NCBI GenBank assembly: GCA_944320815.1
Contig: CALUIZ010000001.1
Coordinates: 159,056 to 223,055 of the forward strand
DNA: 64,000 bases
Reading direction: 5' to 3'
DNA from: an uncultured Phocaeicola sp.
GTDB taxonomy: Bacteria > Bacteroidota > Bacteroidia > Bacteroidales > Bacteroidaceae
The notes beneath the pieces were generated by a model that was given only the letters and a program-made list of their open reading frames with translations, made no database searches and was not told the DNA's origin. Position 1 is the stretch's first letter. Each line of letters opens with the position of its first letter. A program made the position numbers and the translations under genes. This document shows positions 26,352-34,628 of this stretch, piece after piece.

Positions 26352-27791
26352 TTACAGGACGGACTTCACGGTTTCAAGCATACCCTTTTCCTGAATGCTG
26401 TCCAGATCGGCCTTCACGGCGGCGGCCAGTCCCGGAATCTCGTTCAGGTTCTCGCCCCAGATTGATTCAGCACCCAGCACACCCTCGGCCACTTTCCGGG
26501 TGTCTCCCGTAGCCCACAGGCTTTTCAGCAGTTCCATAATCTCCGGCGAATCGTTCGGAACGATTTCCGCACCGTCTTCACGCACACCACCCTTGTAGTA
26601 AGTGATAATGGCAGCCAGTCCCAGCACCAGACACTTGGGCAGTTCGCCTTTGCGCTGCAGATAAGTCTTCAGTCCCGGCAAATCGCGCGTCTGATATTTC
26701 GGGAACGAGTTCAGCATGATGGAAGTCACCTGATGGTCGACAAACGGATTGTTGAAGCGTTCAAGCACATCGTGGGCAAACTTCTCCAGTTCCGGCTTCG
26801 GAAGATTCAGCGTCTCCATCAGTTCGTCGAACATCACCTTATGAATGAACTTGCCAATTACCGGATGCTGGCAGGCATCGCGCACAATATTGATTCCCGA
26901 CAGATAAGCAACCGGCGACAATACGGTGTGCGGACCATTGAGCAGCGTCACCTTCCTTTCATGATAAGGAGCTTCCGAAGGAACGAACAACACATTCAAA
27001 CCCGCTTTGTCTGCCGGAAACTCTTCCGCCACTTCTTTGGGAGCTTCAATCACCCAAAGATGGAAAACTTCACCCTGCACCACCATGTTGTCGTCATACT
27101 GCAACTTCTCCTTGATGGCATCAATGTCCTTATGCGGGAATCCCGGCACGATGCGGTCCACCAGAGTGGCATATACACCGCATGCCTTCTCGAACCAGTT
27201 CTTGAAGCCGTCTTCCAGCCCCCACAACTCAATATATTGATAGATGGTTTCCTTCAGCTTGTGTCCGTTCAGGAAAATCAGCTCGCACGGGAAAATGATC
27301 AGTCCCTTCGACATGTCGCCATTGAAAGTCTTGTAACGGTGGTAAAGCAGCTGCGTCAGTTTTCCCGGATAAGAAGAGGCGGGCGCGTCGTCCAGCTTGC
27401 AGGAAGGGTCGAAGGCGATGCCGGCCTCGGTGGTGTTTGAAATCACGAAACGCATCTCCGGCTGTTCGGCAAGTTTTATGAACTCCTCATAATGGCTGTA
27501 AGGATTCAGTGCACGGCTTATGACATCAATTAAGGTCAGGCTGTTCACGCTCCTGCCATTCTCCAAGCCCTGAAGATTCACATGATAAAGGCAGTCCTGC
27601 GACTGCAGAACGTCTATCCGGCCTCTTCCAATCGGCTGTACGACAACCACGCTGCTGTTGAAGTCTGTCTTCTCGTTCATATTGCAGATAATCCAGTCAA
27701 CGAACGCGCGGAGGAAGTTGCCTTCGCCGAACTGGATGATTCTTTCGGGGCGAAGTGTCTTTTTCGCCGTCTCTTTGTTCAGTGCTTTCAT
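26352..27791 (-). CDS. uxaB: Tagaturonate reductase (altronate oxidoreductase)
   Basis: This 479-residue protein of the mannitol-dehydrogenase/UxaB family has the N-terminal nucleotide fold with IIQFGEGNFLRAFVDWIICNMN (described by its ends), and SNTTEAGIAFDPS (about 117-129). The family block KVTLLNGPHTVLSPVAYLSG (about 282-301) is also present. It reduces D-tagaturonate to D-altronate with NADH in galacturonate breakdown, in the cytoplasm. The gene is divergent from uxaC, the preceding step of the pathway, with overlapping promoters in the 295-base gap. With the GH53 locus this fits a pectin-using organism. Confidence 0.95.
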   Translation of the reverse strand: MKALNKETAKKTLRPERIIQFGEGNFLRAFVDWIICNMNEKTDFNSSVVVVQPIGRGRIDVLQSQDCLYHVNLQGLENGRSVNSLTLIDVISRALNPYSHYEEFIKLAEQPEMRFVISNTTEAGIAFDPSCKLDDAPASSYPGKLTQLLYHRYKTFNGDMSKGLIIFPCELIFLNGHKLKETIYQYIELWGLEDGFKNWFEKACGVYATLVDRIVPGFPHKDIDAIKEKLQYDDNMVVQGEVFHLWVIEAPKEVAEEFPADKAGLNVLFVPSEAPYHERKVTLLNGPHTVLSPVAYLSGINIVRDACQHPVIGKFIHKVMFDELMETLNLPKPELEKFAHDVLERFNNPFVDHQVTSIMLNSFPKYQTRDLPGLKTYLQRKGELPKCLVLGLAAIITYYKGGVREDGAEIVPNDSPEIMELLKSLWATGDTRKVAEGVLGAESIWGENLNEIPGLAAAVKADLDSIQEKGMLETVKSVL

Positions 27792-27934
27792 GTCAATTAT
27801 ATTTTAAACTGTAAGTAAAATCTTCAAAATCCGGAAGAAGATTCGGTCATTCTCCTCTCCCGTACAAGAAACAATCTTGATTCTCAAAACATTGTCAGGG
27901 GAACACAAGACTTAAATTTCTTAAATCAGCGGTG

Positions 27935-27964
27935 CAAATATACGAAATATTTTGTTATTCCAAA
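27935..27964 (-). promoter_or_regulatory. Promoter of uxaB
   Basis: On the minus strand TTTG (27961-27964), an 18-base spacer and TATATTTG (27935-27942) form a good promoter. It interleaves with the uxaC promoter on the other strand. Confidence 0.65.
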
Positions 27965-27981
27965 TAAAATCCATACTTTCG
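27951..27981 (+). promoter_or_regulatory. Promoter of uxaC
   Basis: TTTG (27951-27954), 19 bases, then TACTTTCG (27974-27981), one mismatch from TAnnTTTG. Transcription would start near 27988, leaving about 100 bases of AT-rich leader before the ATG at 28087. Confidence 0.6.
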
Positions 27982-28086
27982 TGTTCGATAACGGAAAATT
28001 ATTTGCAACCTTATGCTATTTAACATAAATAAATTGTAAGCAAAAGGCATAAATACAGAAGAAAACAACAATTTAAACAATTTGTC

Positions 28087-29493
28087 ATGAAAAAGTTTAT
28101 GGACGAAAATTTCCTGTTACAGACCGAAACGGCACAGGAACTGTATCACAACCATGCGGCAAAAATGCCGATCATCGACTACCATTGCCACCTTATTCCG
28201 AAAATGGTGGCTGAAGACTACCAGTTCAAGTCTATCACTGAACTGTGGCTGGGCGGCGACCATTACAAATGGCGTGCGATGAGAAGCAACGGTGTGGAAG
28301 AACGCTACTGTACAGGAAAAGACACGACCGACTGGGAAAAATTCGAGAAATGGGCGGAAACCGTTCCCTACACTTTCCGCAATCCGCTTTACCACTGGAC
28401 ACATCTGGAACTGAAGACAGCTTTCGGCATCACGAAAATATTGAACCCGACCACGGCACGCGAAATCTTTGACGAATGCAACGCCAAGCTGGCCACTCCG
28501 GAATATACGGCCCGCAACCTCATGCGCCGTTATCATGTGGAAACGGTCTGCACGACTGACGACCCGGTAGATTCGCTGGAGTATCACATCGCCACACGTG
28601 AAAGCGGATTTGAAATCAAGATGCTTCCCACATGGCGTCCCGACAAAGCCATGGCAGTGGAAGTGCCCGCCAACTTCCGTGCCTACATGGAGAAACTGTC
28701 GGAAGTGAGCGGTGTGCAGATATCCAAATTCGATGACATGGTGGCTGCCCTGCGCAAACGTCATGAATTCTTCGCGGAACAGGGATGCAAGCTTTCTGAC
28801 CACGGAATCGAGGAGTTCTATGCGGAAGACTACACGGACGCGGAAATCAATGCCATTTTCAACAAGGTATATGGCGGCACAGAGCTTACAAGAGAAGAAA
28901 TACTGAAGTTCAAGTCGGCCATGCTGGTTGTGTTTGCCGAAATGGACTGGGAAACAGGATGGACACAACAGTTCCATTACGGAGCCATCCGCGACAACAA
29001 CACAAAGATGTTCAAACTGCTGGGTCCCGATACAGGATTCGACTCTATCGGCGAATTCAACACGGCAAAGACGCTGGCGAAATTCCTCGACCGTCTGAAT
29101 ACAGAAGGCAAACTCACCAAGACTATCCTTTACAATCTGAATCCGTGCGCCAATGAAGTGATCGCCACTATGCTGGGCAACTTCCAGGACGGATCCGTTC
29201 CGGGAAAGATTCAGTTCGGTTCGGGATGGTGGTTCCTCGACCAGAAAGACGGAATGGAGAAGCAGATGAACGCACTGTCGCTCCTCGGACTGTTGAGCCG
29301 CTTCGTGGGAATGCTCACCGACTCGCGCTCTTTCCTCTCCTATCCGCGCCACGAGTATTTCCGCCGTACGCTGTGTAACCTGCTGGGGAAAGATGTGGAG
29401 AACGGAGAAATCCCGTTCAGCGAAATGGCACGCGTACGGCAGATGGTAGAGGACATCTGTTACAACAATGCGAAGAATTTCTTCCAGTTCTGA
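28087..29493 (+). CDS. uxaC: Glucuronate/galacturonate isomerase
   Basis: This 468-residue protein of the uronate isomerase branch of the amidohydrolases has the metal-binding IDYHCHLIP (about 31-39, His-x-His) near the N-terminus and the typical C-terminal SYPRHEYFRRTLCNLLG. It converts D-glucuronate to D-fructuronate and D-galacturonate to D-tagaturonate in the cytoplasm, the first step of hexuronate catabolism. Length is normal. It is divergent from uxaB and closed by a strong terminator 40 bases after the stop. Confidence 0.97.
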   Translation: MKKFMDENFLLQTETAQELYHNHAAKMPIIDYHCHLIPKMVAEDYQFKSITELWLGGDHYKWRAMRSNGVEERYCTGKDTTDWEKFEKWAETVPYTFRNPLYHWTHLELKTAFGITKILNPTTAREIFDECNAKLATPEYTARNLMRRYHVETVCTTDDPVDSLEYHIATRESGFEIKMLPTWRPDKAMAVEVPANFRAYMEKLSEVSGVQISKFDDMVAALRKRHEFFAEQGCKLSDHGIEEFYAEDYTDAEINAIFNKVYGGTELTREEILKFKSAMLVVFAEMDWETGWTQQFHYGAIRDNNTKMFKLLGPDTGFDSIGEFNTAKTLAKFLDRLNTEGKLTKTILYNLNPCANEVIATMLGNFQDGSVPGKIQFGSGWWFLDQKDGMEKQMNALSLLGLLSRFVGMLTDSRSFLSYPRHEYFRRTLCNLLGKDVENGEIPFSEMARVRQMVEDICYNNAKNFFQF

Positions 29494-29532
29494 GAAATTC
29501 TATAGTTGTTATTGGCCTAAAACACAAGCACT

Positions 29533-29566
29533 GCCGCGGACATAATTTTTCGTCCGCGGCTTTTTT
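29533..29566 (+). terminator. Rho-independent terminator of uxaC
   Basis: GCCGCGGAC (29533-29541) pairs perfectly with GTCCGCGGC (29552-29560) around a 10-base AT-rich loop, followed by six T. Confidence 0.93.
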
Positions 29567-29590
29567 GTCGATTTTCTGATCATTTTTTAG

Positions 29591-29598
29591 TATTTTTG
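29591..29598 (+). promoter_or_regulatory. -7 element for the MBL-fold gene
   Basis: TATTTTTG matches TAnnTTTG; a TTTG lies 23 bases upstream inside the terminator T-run. It supports the ATG at 29641 over an in-frame codon at 29596, which lies within the element itself. Confidence 0.5.
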
Positions 29599-29640
29599 CG
29601 TTTCGTTTTCAGAAAAAGGAACAACAAAAAGTACATTAGG

Positions 29641-30447
29641 ATGAAAATAAGCTTCATGAGTCTGGCAAGCGGAAGCAGCGGAAACTGCTATTATCTTGCC
29701 ACAGACAACACAGCCATACTGATTGATGCCGGAATAGGCATACGAAACATAAAGAAAGTGTTCAAGGAACATGCACTCAGACTGAGCAGCATCTGTGCCG
29801 TATTCATCACCCACGACCACGCAGACCACATCAAGGGTGCAGGCCATCTGGGCGAAAAACAGGGTATACCGGTCTACTCCACCGAAAGAATCCACAAGGG
29901 GATGCGCCGAAACTACTGCATGACCGAAAAGTTGAGCCAGAACCATATCCGCTTTATACAAAAGGAGGAACCGATAACGGTAGGCGACTTTCAGATTACA
30001 TGCTTCGAAGTGCCTCATGACGGCTCGGACAACGTGGGTTACAGCATCACTGCGGGTGACAAGACGTTTTCCTTCCTCACCGACATCGGACACATCACGC
30101 CTACCGCATCACGCTATATCAGCCAGACAGACTACCTCATCATAGAAGCGAACTATGATGAAGCAATGCTGCGGATGGGACCTTATCCACAGCATCTGAA
30201 AATCCGCATTGCAGGACCGAACGGGCATCTGAGCAACCGTGAGCTGGCCGAATATCTGGCCGGAAACCTGACTGAGAAGCTGAAATACGTCTGGCTCTGC
30301 CATTTAAGCAAAGAGAACAATCATCCGGCACTGGCATTGAAGACGATTGAAATGATTTTGAAGGAAAAGGGAATTACGGTAGGGAAGGATCTGCAGGTGA
30401 TTCCGCTCCGGCGCACATTACCTTCAGAGATGTATCACTTTGAATGA
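29641..30447 (+). CDS. MBL-fold metallohydrolase (YycJ/WalJ-like)
   Basis: This 268-residue cytosolic protein begins MKISFMSLASGSSGNCYYL, the opening of the YycJ/WalJ group of metallo-beta-lactamase-fold enzymes. It carries ITHDHADHIKG (about 59-69) with the zinc-binding HxHxDH set, TDIGH further on, and CHLSKENNHP (about 220-229) with the last His. Family members are thought to be 5'-3' exonucleases acting in DNA repair or cell-wall regulation; the precise role in Bacteroidota is not established. It stands alone with its own -7 element. Confidence 0.88.
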   Translation: MKISFMSLASGSSGNCYYLATDNTAILIDAGIGIRNIKKVFKEHALRLSSICAVFITHDHADHIKGAGHLGEKQGIPVYSTERIHKGMRRNYCMTEKLSQNHIRFIQKEEPITVGDFQITCFEVPHDGSDNVGYSITAGDKTFSFLTDIGHITPTASRYISQTDYLIIEANYDEAMLRMGPYPQHLKIRIAGPNGHLSNRELAEYLAGNLTEKLKYVWLCHLSKENNHPALALKTIEMILKEKGITVGKDLQVIPLRRTLPSEMYHFE

Positions 30448-30601
30448 CCGTACACCGGCTTCATGCTCCGGCTTCAGATAGAAGCTCTTTCGGAGACATC
30501 TCGTGATAATGCATCCGCTGGTTGACTTTGTCCCTGACGGAATTTCAAGTTTAATAATCTTAAAGATAGTTTAGACATGACTGTTTATTGAGGGAAGCGT
30601 A

Positions 30602-30609
30602 TATTTTTG
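30602..30609 (+). promoter_or_regulatory. -7 element for the DUF169-trxA-FKBP operon
   Basis: TATTTTTG matches TAnnTTTG, 26 bases before the ATG at 30635. The -33 element is unclear. Confidence 0.45.
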
Positions 30610-30634
30610 TATTTAAATCTGTTTACTGGAACAC

Positions 30635-31363
30635 ATGAACATACAGGAATTCATAGTCAAATACAGGGAAGCATTCAGTGAAAACGTGCCTCTTCCCGTG
30701 GCTTTCGGTTACAGTGACAAGGCTGTAACGGAAGTGAGAAAGATACCCCGCTGCATGATTGGTGCGATACGCAAGGTATGCGACGGGGAACCGCTGACGT
30801 TGTCTGCCGACAATGTGCTATGCGGTGGCGGCGGCCTTTATACTGCCTTCACCCCCATGCCCGACCGCGTGCCGGTGTTCGTGTCGGAGACGGAACACTA
30901 TAAGCAAACCAAGGAACAGGTGAAAGAGTACATCGACCGACTGGGCATCCGCCTGTCCGAAAAGCCGTACCTCAACTTTGTACGCATGGACCACATTGAC
31001 AACCTGGACGAAGTGGAAGGAATACTTTTCTTCGCCGTTCCCGACGTGCTGTCTGGCCTATGTGCATGGGCGTTTTACGACAACAACGATGATGACGCGG
31101 TATGCACACGGTTCGCTTCGGGATGTTGCAGCATCGTGACCTTCACCGCCAAGGAGAATGCGGAAGGGGGCCGCCGGTGTTTCATCGGCATGCTCGACCC
31201 GTCGACACGTCCGCTGGTTCCCAAGGATGAACTGACATTCACCATACCGGCCTGCCGGTTCAAGGAAATGATGGATACTATGGGACAGTCGGCATTATTC
31301 CAAAAAGCATATTCCATTGTGCGCAAGCGCATCAACGGAGAGATACAAAATAACAAACAGTAA
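30635..31363 (+). CDS. DUF169 domain protein
   Basis: This 242-residue cytosolic protein of the DUF169 family has the typical CGGGGLYTAFTP (about 63-74) near the start, a central FASGCCSIVTFTAKENAEGG (about 159-178) with two adjacent Cys, and TIPACRFKEM near the end. Several conserved Cys suggest metal or redox chemistry, but no activity is known for the family. It is first in a tight operon with thioredoxin (12-base gap) and an FKBP-type isomerase, so a role in thiol or redox handling is a reasonable guess. Confidence 0.85.
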   Translation: MNIQEFIVKYREAFSENVPLPVAFGYSDKAVTEVRKIPRCMIGAIRKVCDGEPLTLSADNVLCGGGGLYTAFTPMPDRVPVFVSETEHYKQTKEQVKEYIDRLGIRLSEKPYLNFVRMDHIDNLDEVEGILFFAVPDVLSGLCAWAFYDNNDDDAVCTRFASGCCSIVTFTAKENAEGGRRCFIGMLDPSTRPLVPKDELTFTIPACRFKEMMDTMGQSALFQKAYSIVRKRINGEIQNNKQ

Positions 31364-31375
31364 AATCGGATTAGG

Positions 31376-31675
31376 ATGGAAACTTTCAACGACGTGATTT
31401 CAGAAGACCGTCTGGTGTTGGTGGACTTTTTCGCCACCTGGTGCCAGCCTTGCAAAATGATGCATCCCGTGCTGGAACAACTCAAGGGCACGTTCGGCGA
31501 CAAGGTGCGCATCATCAAGGTGGACGTGGACAAATATGGGCAGACAGCCGCCCGATATGGAATACAGGCCGTACCTACCTTGATGTTGTTCCGCAAAGGA
31601 CAAATTCTTTGGAGGCAAAGCGGCATGGTATCAAAGGCTGACCTACAGACGGCAATCACTCCGTTTCTACAATAA
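31376..31675 (+). CDS. trxA: Thioredoxin
   Basis: This 99-residue single thioredoxin domain has active site ATWCQPCKMM (Cys pair near residues 23 and 26) and the cis-proline loop QAVPTLMLF. The motif is WCQPC rather than the usual WCGPC, which should alter redox potential or partner choice. It has no signal peptide, so it is cytosolic. The gene sits between DUF169 and the FKBP gene with gaps of 12 and 15 bases. Confidence 0.93.
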   Translation: METFNDVISEDRLVLVDFFATWCQPCKMMHPVLEQLKGTFGDKVRIIKVDVDKYGQTAARYGIQAVPTLMLFRKGQILWRQSGMVSKADLQTAITPFLQ

Positions 31676-31690
31676 AACAGAAACAAGAAC

Positions 31691-32089
31691 ATGAATAAAA
31701 GAGAATACGCACAGGCCAACAAAGACTGGCTTACACAAAAATCACAGGAAGATGGAGTAAAAACACTTTCCAAGGGTATCTGCTATAAAATCCTTGCGGA
31801 AGGGAAGAGCGACGGCAGGCATCCGAACCCGCGTAGCATCGTGACTGCCCATTACACCGGACGGACGATTGACGGACGGCAGTTTGACAGCAGCCGTGGT
31901 GGCGCACCCCTGGCCATCCGCCTTTGCGACCTCATCGAAGGATGGATCATTGCCATGCAGGAGATGTGTGTGGGTGACAAATGGGAAGTCTACATTCCGG
32001 CGGAAATGGGTTACGGCAAGTTTTCTCAGCCGGGCATCCCCGCCAACTCCACGCTTGTATTTGAAATCGAACTTTTAGGCATAGCGTAA
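31691..32089 (+). CDS. FKBP-type peptidyl-prolyl cis-trans isomerase
   Basis: This 132-residue protein has an N-terminal helix of about 20 residues (the FKBP_N remnant) and one FKBP domain: VTAHYTGRTIDGRQFDSS (about 52-69), EGWIIAMQEMCVGDKWEVYI, and YGKFSQPGIPANSTLVFEIEL (described by its ends) with the family's final strand. No signal peptide was seen, so it is probably a cytosolic folding helper. It is last in the DUF169-trxA-FKBP operon. Confidence 0.92.
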   Translation: MNKREYAQANKDWLTQKSQEDGVKTLSKGICYKILAEGKSDGRHPNPRSIVTAHYTGRTIDGRQFDSSRGGAPLAIRLCDLIEGWIIAMQEMCVGDKWEVYIPAEMGYGKFSQPGIPANSTLVFEIELLGIA

Positions 32090-32144
32090 TGTTTGGCCAC
32101 AACTGAAACCATAGCGGCATCGGCGAGGCATTTATCTTTCATTT

Positions 32145-32963
32145 ATGAGGATCACATCATTAGTTGAAAACACAAGCCGGACAGGACTGCCCGTAGAGCA
32201 TGGACTAAGTCTGCATATCCGCCTGAACAACGGACGGCAGATTCTGTTCGACATGGGACAGCACAGACTGTTTGCGGACAATGCGGAAAGGCTGGGCATT
32301 AGCCTGACCGATGTGGACATGGCGGTTGTATCGCACGGACATTACGACCATGGAGGCGGACTCCGCACTTTTCTTGAACTCAATGAGAAGGCCAAAGTCT
32401 ATATCAGCCAATATGCTTTCGAACCGCATTACTCGTGGCGCGATGAAGGGCTGAGATACATCGGCATCGACCCGGAACTGAAAGCGAATGACAGACTGGT
32501 GTTTTGTAAGAATGAAGTTCACATAGGCAATGGCATCATACTATTCTCCGGAGCAAACGGCGACTGCCTGAAACCAGCCGGAAACAGATTGCTATTCGGC
32601 CCAGACAAAGACATAAACGATGACTTCCGTCATGAACAGAGCCTTATCATCAAGGAAGGGAAAAAGACCGTTCTTTTTGCCGGATGCGCACACAAAGGTA
32701 TCATGAACATCATGCAAAGAGGCATGCACGTGGCAGGCAGCCCCTTTACCCATGTCCTTGCAGGAATGCACCTGGTGAAAAGCGGTCTGACAGAAGAAAG
32801 CGAAGCAAAGTTTATCCATTCTTTAGCGGAAAAATTGTCGGCGCACACCGGTTGCCGCTATTTTACCATGCACTGCACAGGAACGGCGCAGTATGAAACA
32901 TTGAAAAAAGAGATGGGCGACACCATTGACTATATGGGATGCGGTGATACCATAGAAATCTGA
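32145..32963 (+). CDS. MBL-fold hydrolase related to archaeal dihydropterin-phosphate synthase family (COG1237)
   Basis: This 272-residue metallo-beta-lactamase-fold protein has LPVEHGLSLHI at the N-terminus, VVSHGHYDHGGGL (about 62-74) with the metal-binding HxHxDH set, FAGCAHKGIMNIM (about 184-196) and a final FTMHCTGTAQY. These are signatures of the COG1237 group, annotated after an archaeal methanopterin enzyme that Bacteroides does not need. The real substrate here is unknown. It lies 55 bases after the FKBP gene in the same direction and may be read through from it. Confidence 0.82.
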   Translation: MRITSLVENTSRTGLPVEHGLSLHIRLNNGRQILFDMGQHRLFADNAERLGISLTDVDMAVVSHGHYDHGGGLRTFLELNEKAKVYISQYAFEPHYSWRDEGLRYIGIDPELKANDRLVFCKNEVHIGNGIILFSGANGDCLKPAGNRLLFGPDKDINDDFRHEQSLIIKEGKKTVLFAGCAHKGIMNIMQRGMHVAGSPFTHVLAGMHLVKSGLTEESEAKFIHSLAEKLSAHTGCRYFTMHCTGTAQYETLKKEMGDTIDYMGCGDTIEI

Positions 32964-33015
32964 ATCCAAAAGAATAAAAACTGCGCATCGAGACACTTAT
33001 CTTCCAACAACACAA

Positions 33016-33699
33016 ATGACAATTGGAATAATGAGAAAAGAACTTTTACACTCCTGCCCGGAACTGATTGACTATATCAATGAAACTGGTTTCCTGCCAT
33101 TGCTCCGCATGGGTATCCCCGGCTGGTCGGCTGAAGAAGTGACAGACGAAGATTGTCAGTACACCCGCCTGCCCGACGGCGGATGGGAATGGCCGCTTTG
33201 GGAATGGAAAGGCTCTATCCTGCAGGAAAGCGGCTGTGCATACGGCAAGTTCTTCAACCGCAAGGCCGCATTCATCAGCCGCGAGTGGTGGCCGGACTTC
33301 TGCAACTACCGCCGGAGCATTTACCCGTATCCGGAAGAAGGGAGCATCGAAGAGGCGATTCTCACAACACTGAAAAGTGAGGGCAGCTTGATTACCCGCG
33401 AACTGCGTGCGGCGTGTGGATTCACAGGGCCAAAAATGCGCAGCCGTTTCGACGCTTATCTGACGCGTCTGGAAATGGGCGGCTATATCGTGACGGAAGA
33501 CTTCATTTATCCCCATGACCGTCATGGGAGAGAATACGGCTGGGGATGGTCTCTGCTCACCACACCGGAAAGTATTTTCGGGAAAAAAGCCTGTCATCCG
33601 GACCGTACGCCACAGGAATCACACGAACGGATACTTGGCCAGTTCAGAAAGATTCTGCCGAATGTTCCCGAAAAGACGTATGATATCCTGCTTAAATAA
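33016..33699 (+). CDS. AlkZ-related winged-helix protein (uncertain)
   Basis: This 227-residue basic, Trp-rich protein has LLRMGIPGWSAEEV near the start, then PDGGWEWPLWEWKGSILQ, and a helix-turn-helix stretch EGSLITRELRAACGFTGPKM (about 122-141) followed by a wing. The layout resembles winged-helix DNA-binding proteins sometimes annotated as AlkZ-related (AlkZ/YcaQ glycosylases of crosslink repair), but it is about half their length and no catalytic QxQ motif was seen. It is convergent with the Toprim gene of the condensin cassette, 41 bases apart. Confidence 0.5.
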   Translation: MTIGIMRKELLHSCPELIDYINETGFLPLLRMGIPGWSAEEVTDEDCQYTRLPDGGWEWPLWEWKGSILQESGCAYGKFFNRKAAFISREWWPDFCNYRRSIYPYPEEGSIEEAILTTLKSEGSLITRELRAACGFTGPKMRSRFDAYLTRLEMGGYIVTEDFIYPHDRHGREYGWGWSLLTTPESIFGKKACHPDRTPQESHERILGQFRKILPNVPEKTYDILLK

Positions 33700-33740
33700 A
33701 CTGCCGCAGCCCTTTTTCGCTTCTATCGGATATGGCACAG

Positions 33741-34628
33741 TCATATCCCCGCGATATACCCTTCCTGCTCATACACTTTCCCGTACCGATGAATCATCTC
33801 AACCAACCCGTCAAGGCGCGGATCAACAATCTTCATGTTTCTATATCTGAGATACTGGACATCGTACAATCTGCCGTTACCCGTTCTCAACCTTTCATCT
33901 ATATCCTTTGGGATAAGGAAACTGGCCCTTCCGCCGAGATATTTATAGAACTCAGACTGATAAATGCTGATGCCGGCCAGATCGAAATCGCCGAAATGGA
34001 TATATTCATTGGAAATTTCCATAAGCCACTCCCGCAAATCGGATGACTGCGGATAGCGCGACACAAACAGAATTTTCCTGTCGCCGAACAGATACCTTTG
34101 ACGGCGGATATGGCGGAAGTTTTCCCCATTCTCAACGCCAGTCACCACAACATCCTCCGGGATATGGAATTCCTTCGGATTCTGCACAAAAACAGCCGTA
34201 CCGTCAGGCGGAGAGATGACAAACTCAGAATCCCCCACCCTTGCGTCTATCGGCTCATAGCTGTTCACAAGAAATCCTCTGAATGTCCTTAACTTGACAG
34301 ACTTTGAATCTCCTGTTTCCCGCACAAGCATACTGCGTTCCAGACCTCCGTTCTTACCACTCAACATATCAGCCCACTCTTCAAGGAGGACACCATTTGT
34401 ATAGTTGTCCGTGACATATCTGCGACAAGCATCAGCGTCAGTCAGGCGGTAGGAATTTCTGCTTCCCCGAGTCAGGGCGGTTATTAGCCCCTCCTCCTTC
34501 AATTCATCGACAATCCAGCGCGGCAACGAACTTGAAGGAACAGTTTCCCCTCCGAGCATCCGCAACAGTCTGTTGGCCACTGACACTGTAAATCTTTTCT
34601 TCTCCATACTCCAGAACAATCCTTTCAC
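33741..34628 (-). CDS. jetD: JetD-like Toprim nuclease subunit of a Wadjet/MksBEFG-type system
   Basis: This 295-residue protein has an N-terminal winged-helix-like part (about 10-75) and a C-terminal Toprim core resembling the topoisomerase VI A subunit: VTGVENGENF with Glu166, then HFGDFDLAGISIY with Asp214 and Asp216. The Glu and DxD set would hold the metal that cuts DNA. GDxD..G is the pattern seen in JetD/MksG nucleases, which cleave plasmids after the SMC partner has extruded a loop. It is shorter than typical JetD (about 380-400). The start is a GTG overlapping the jetC stop (GTGA); an ATG at 34607 would drop seven residues. It is last of four coupled genes. Confidence 0.82.
   Translation of the reverse strand: MKGLFWSMEKKRFTVSVANRLLRMLGGETVPSSSLPRWIVDELKEEGLITALTRGSRNSYRLTDADACRRYVTDNYTNGVLLEEWADMLSGKNGGLERSMLVRETGDSKSVKLRTFRGFLVNSYEPIDARVGDSEFVISPPDGTAVFVQNPKEFHIPEDVVVTGVENGENFRHIRRQRYLFGDRKILFVSRYPQSSDLREWLMEISNEYIHFGDFDLAGISIYQSEFYKYLGGRASFLIPKDIDERLRTGNGRLYDVQYLRYRNMKIVDPRLDGLVEMIHRYGKVYEQEGYIAGI

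Noticed and set aside
28117..29352. 411-codon open frame on the minus strand inside uxaC
   Set aside because: It is the antisense shadow of a clear uronate isomerase; the translated product is His/Phe/Val-rich with no family pattern.
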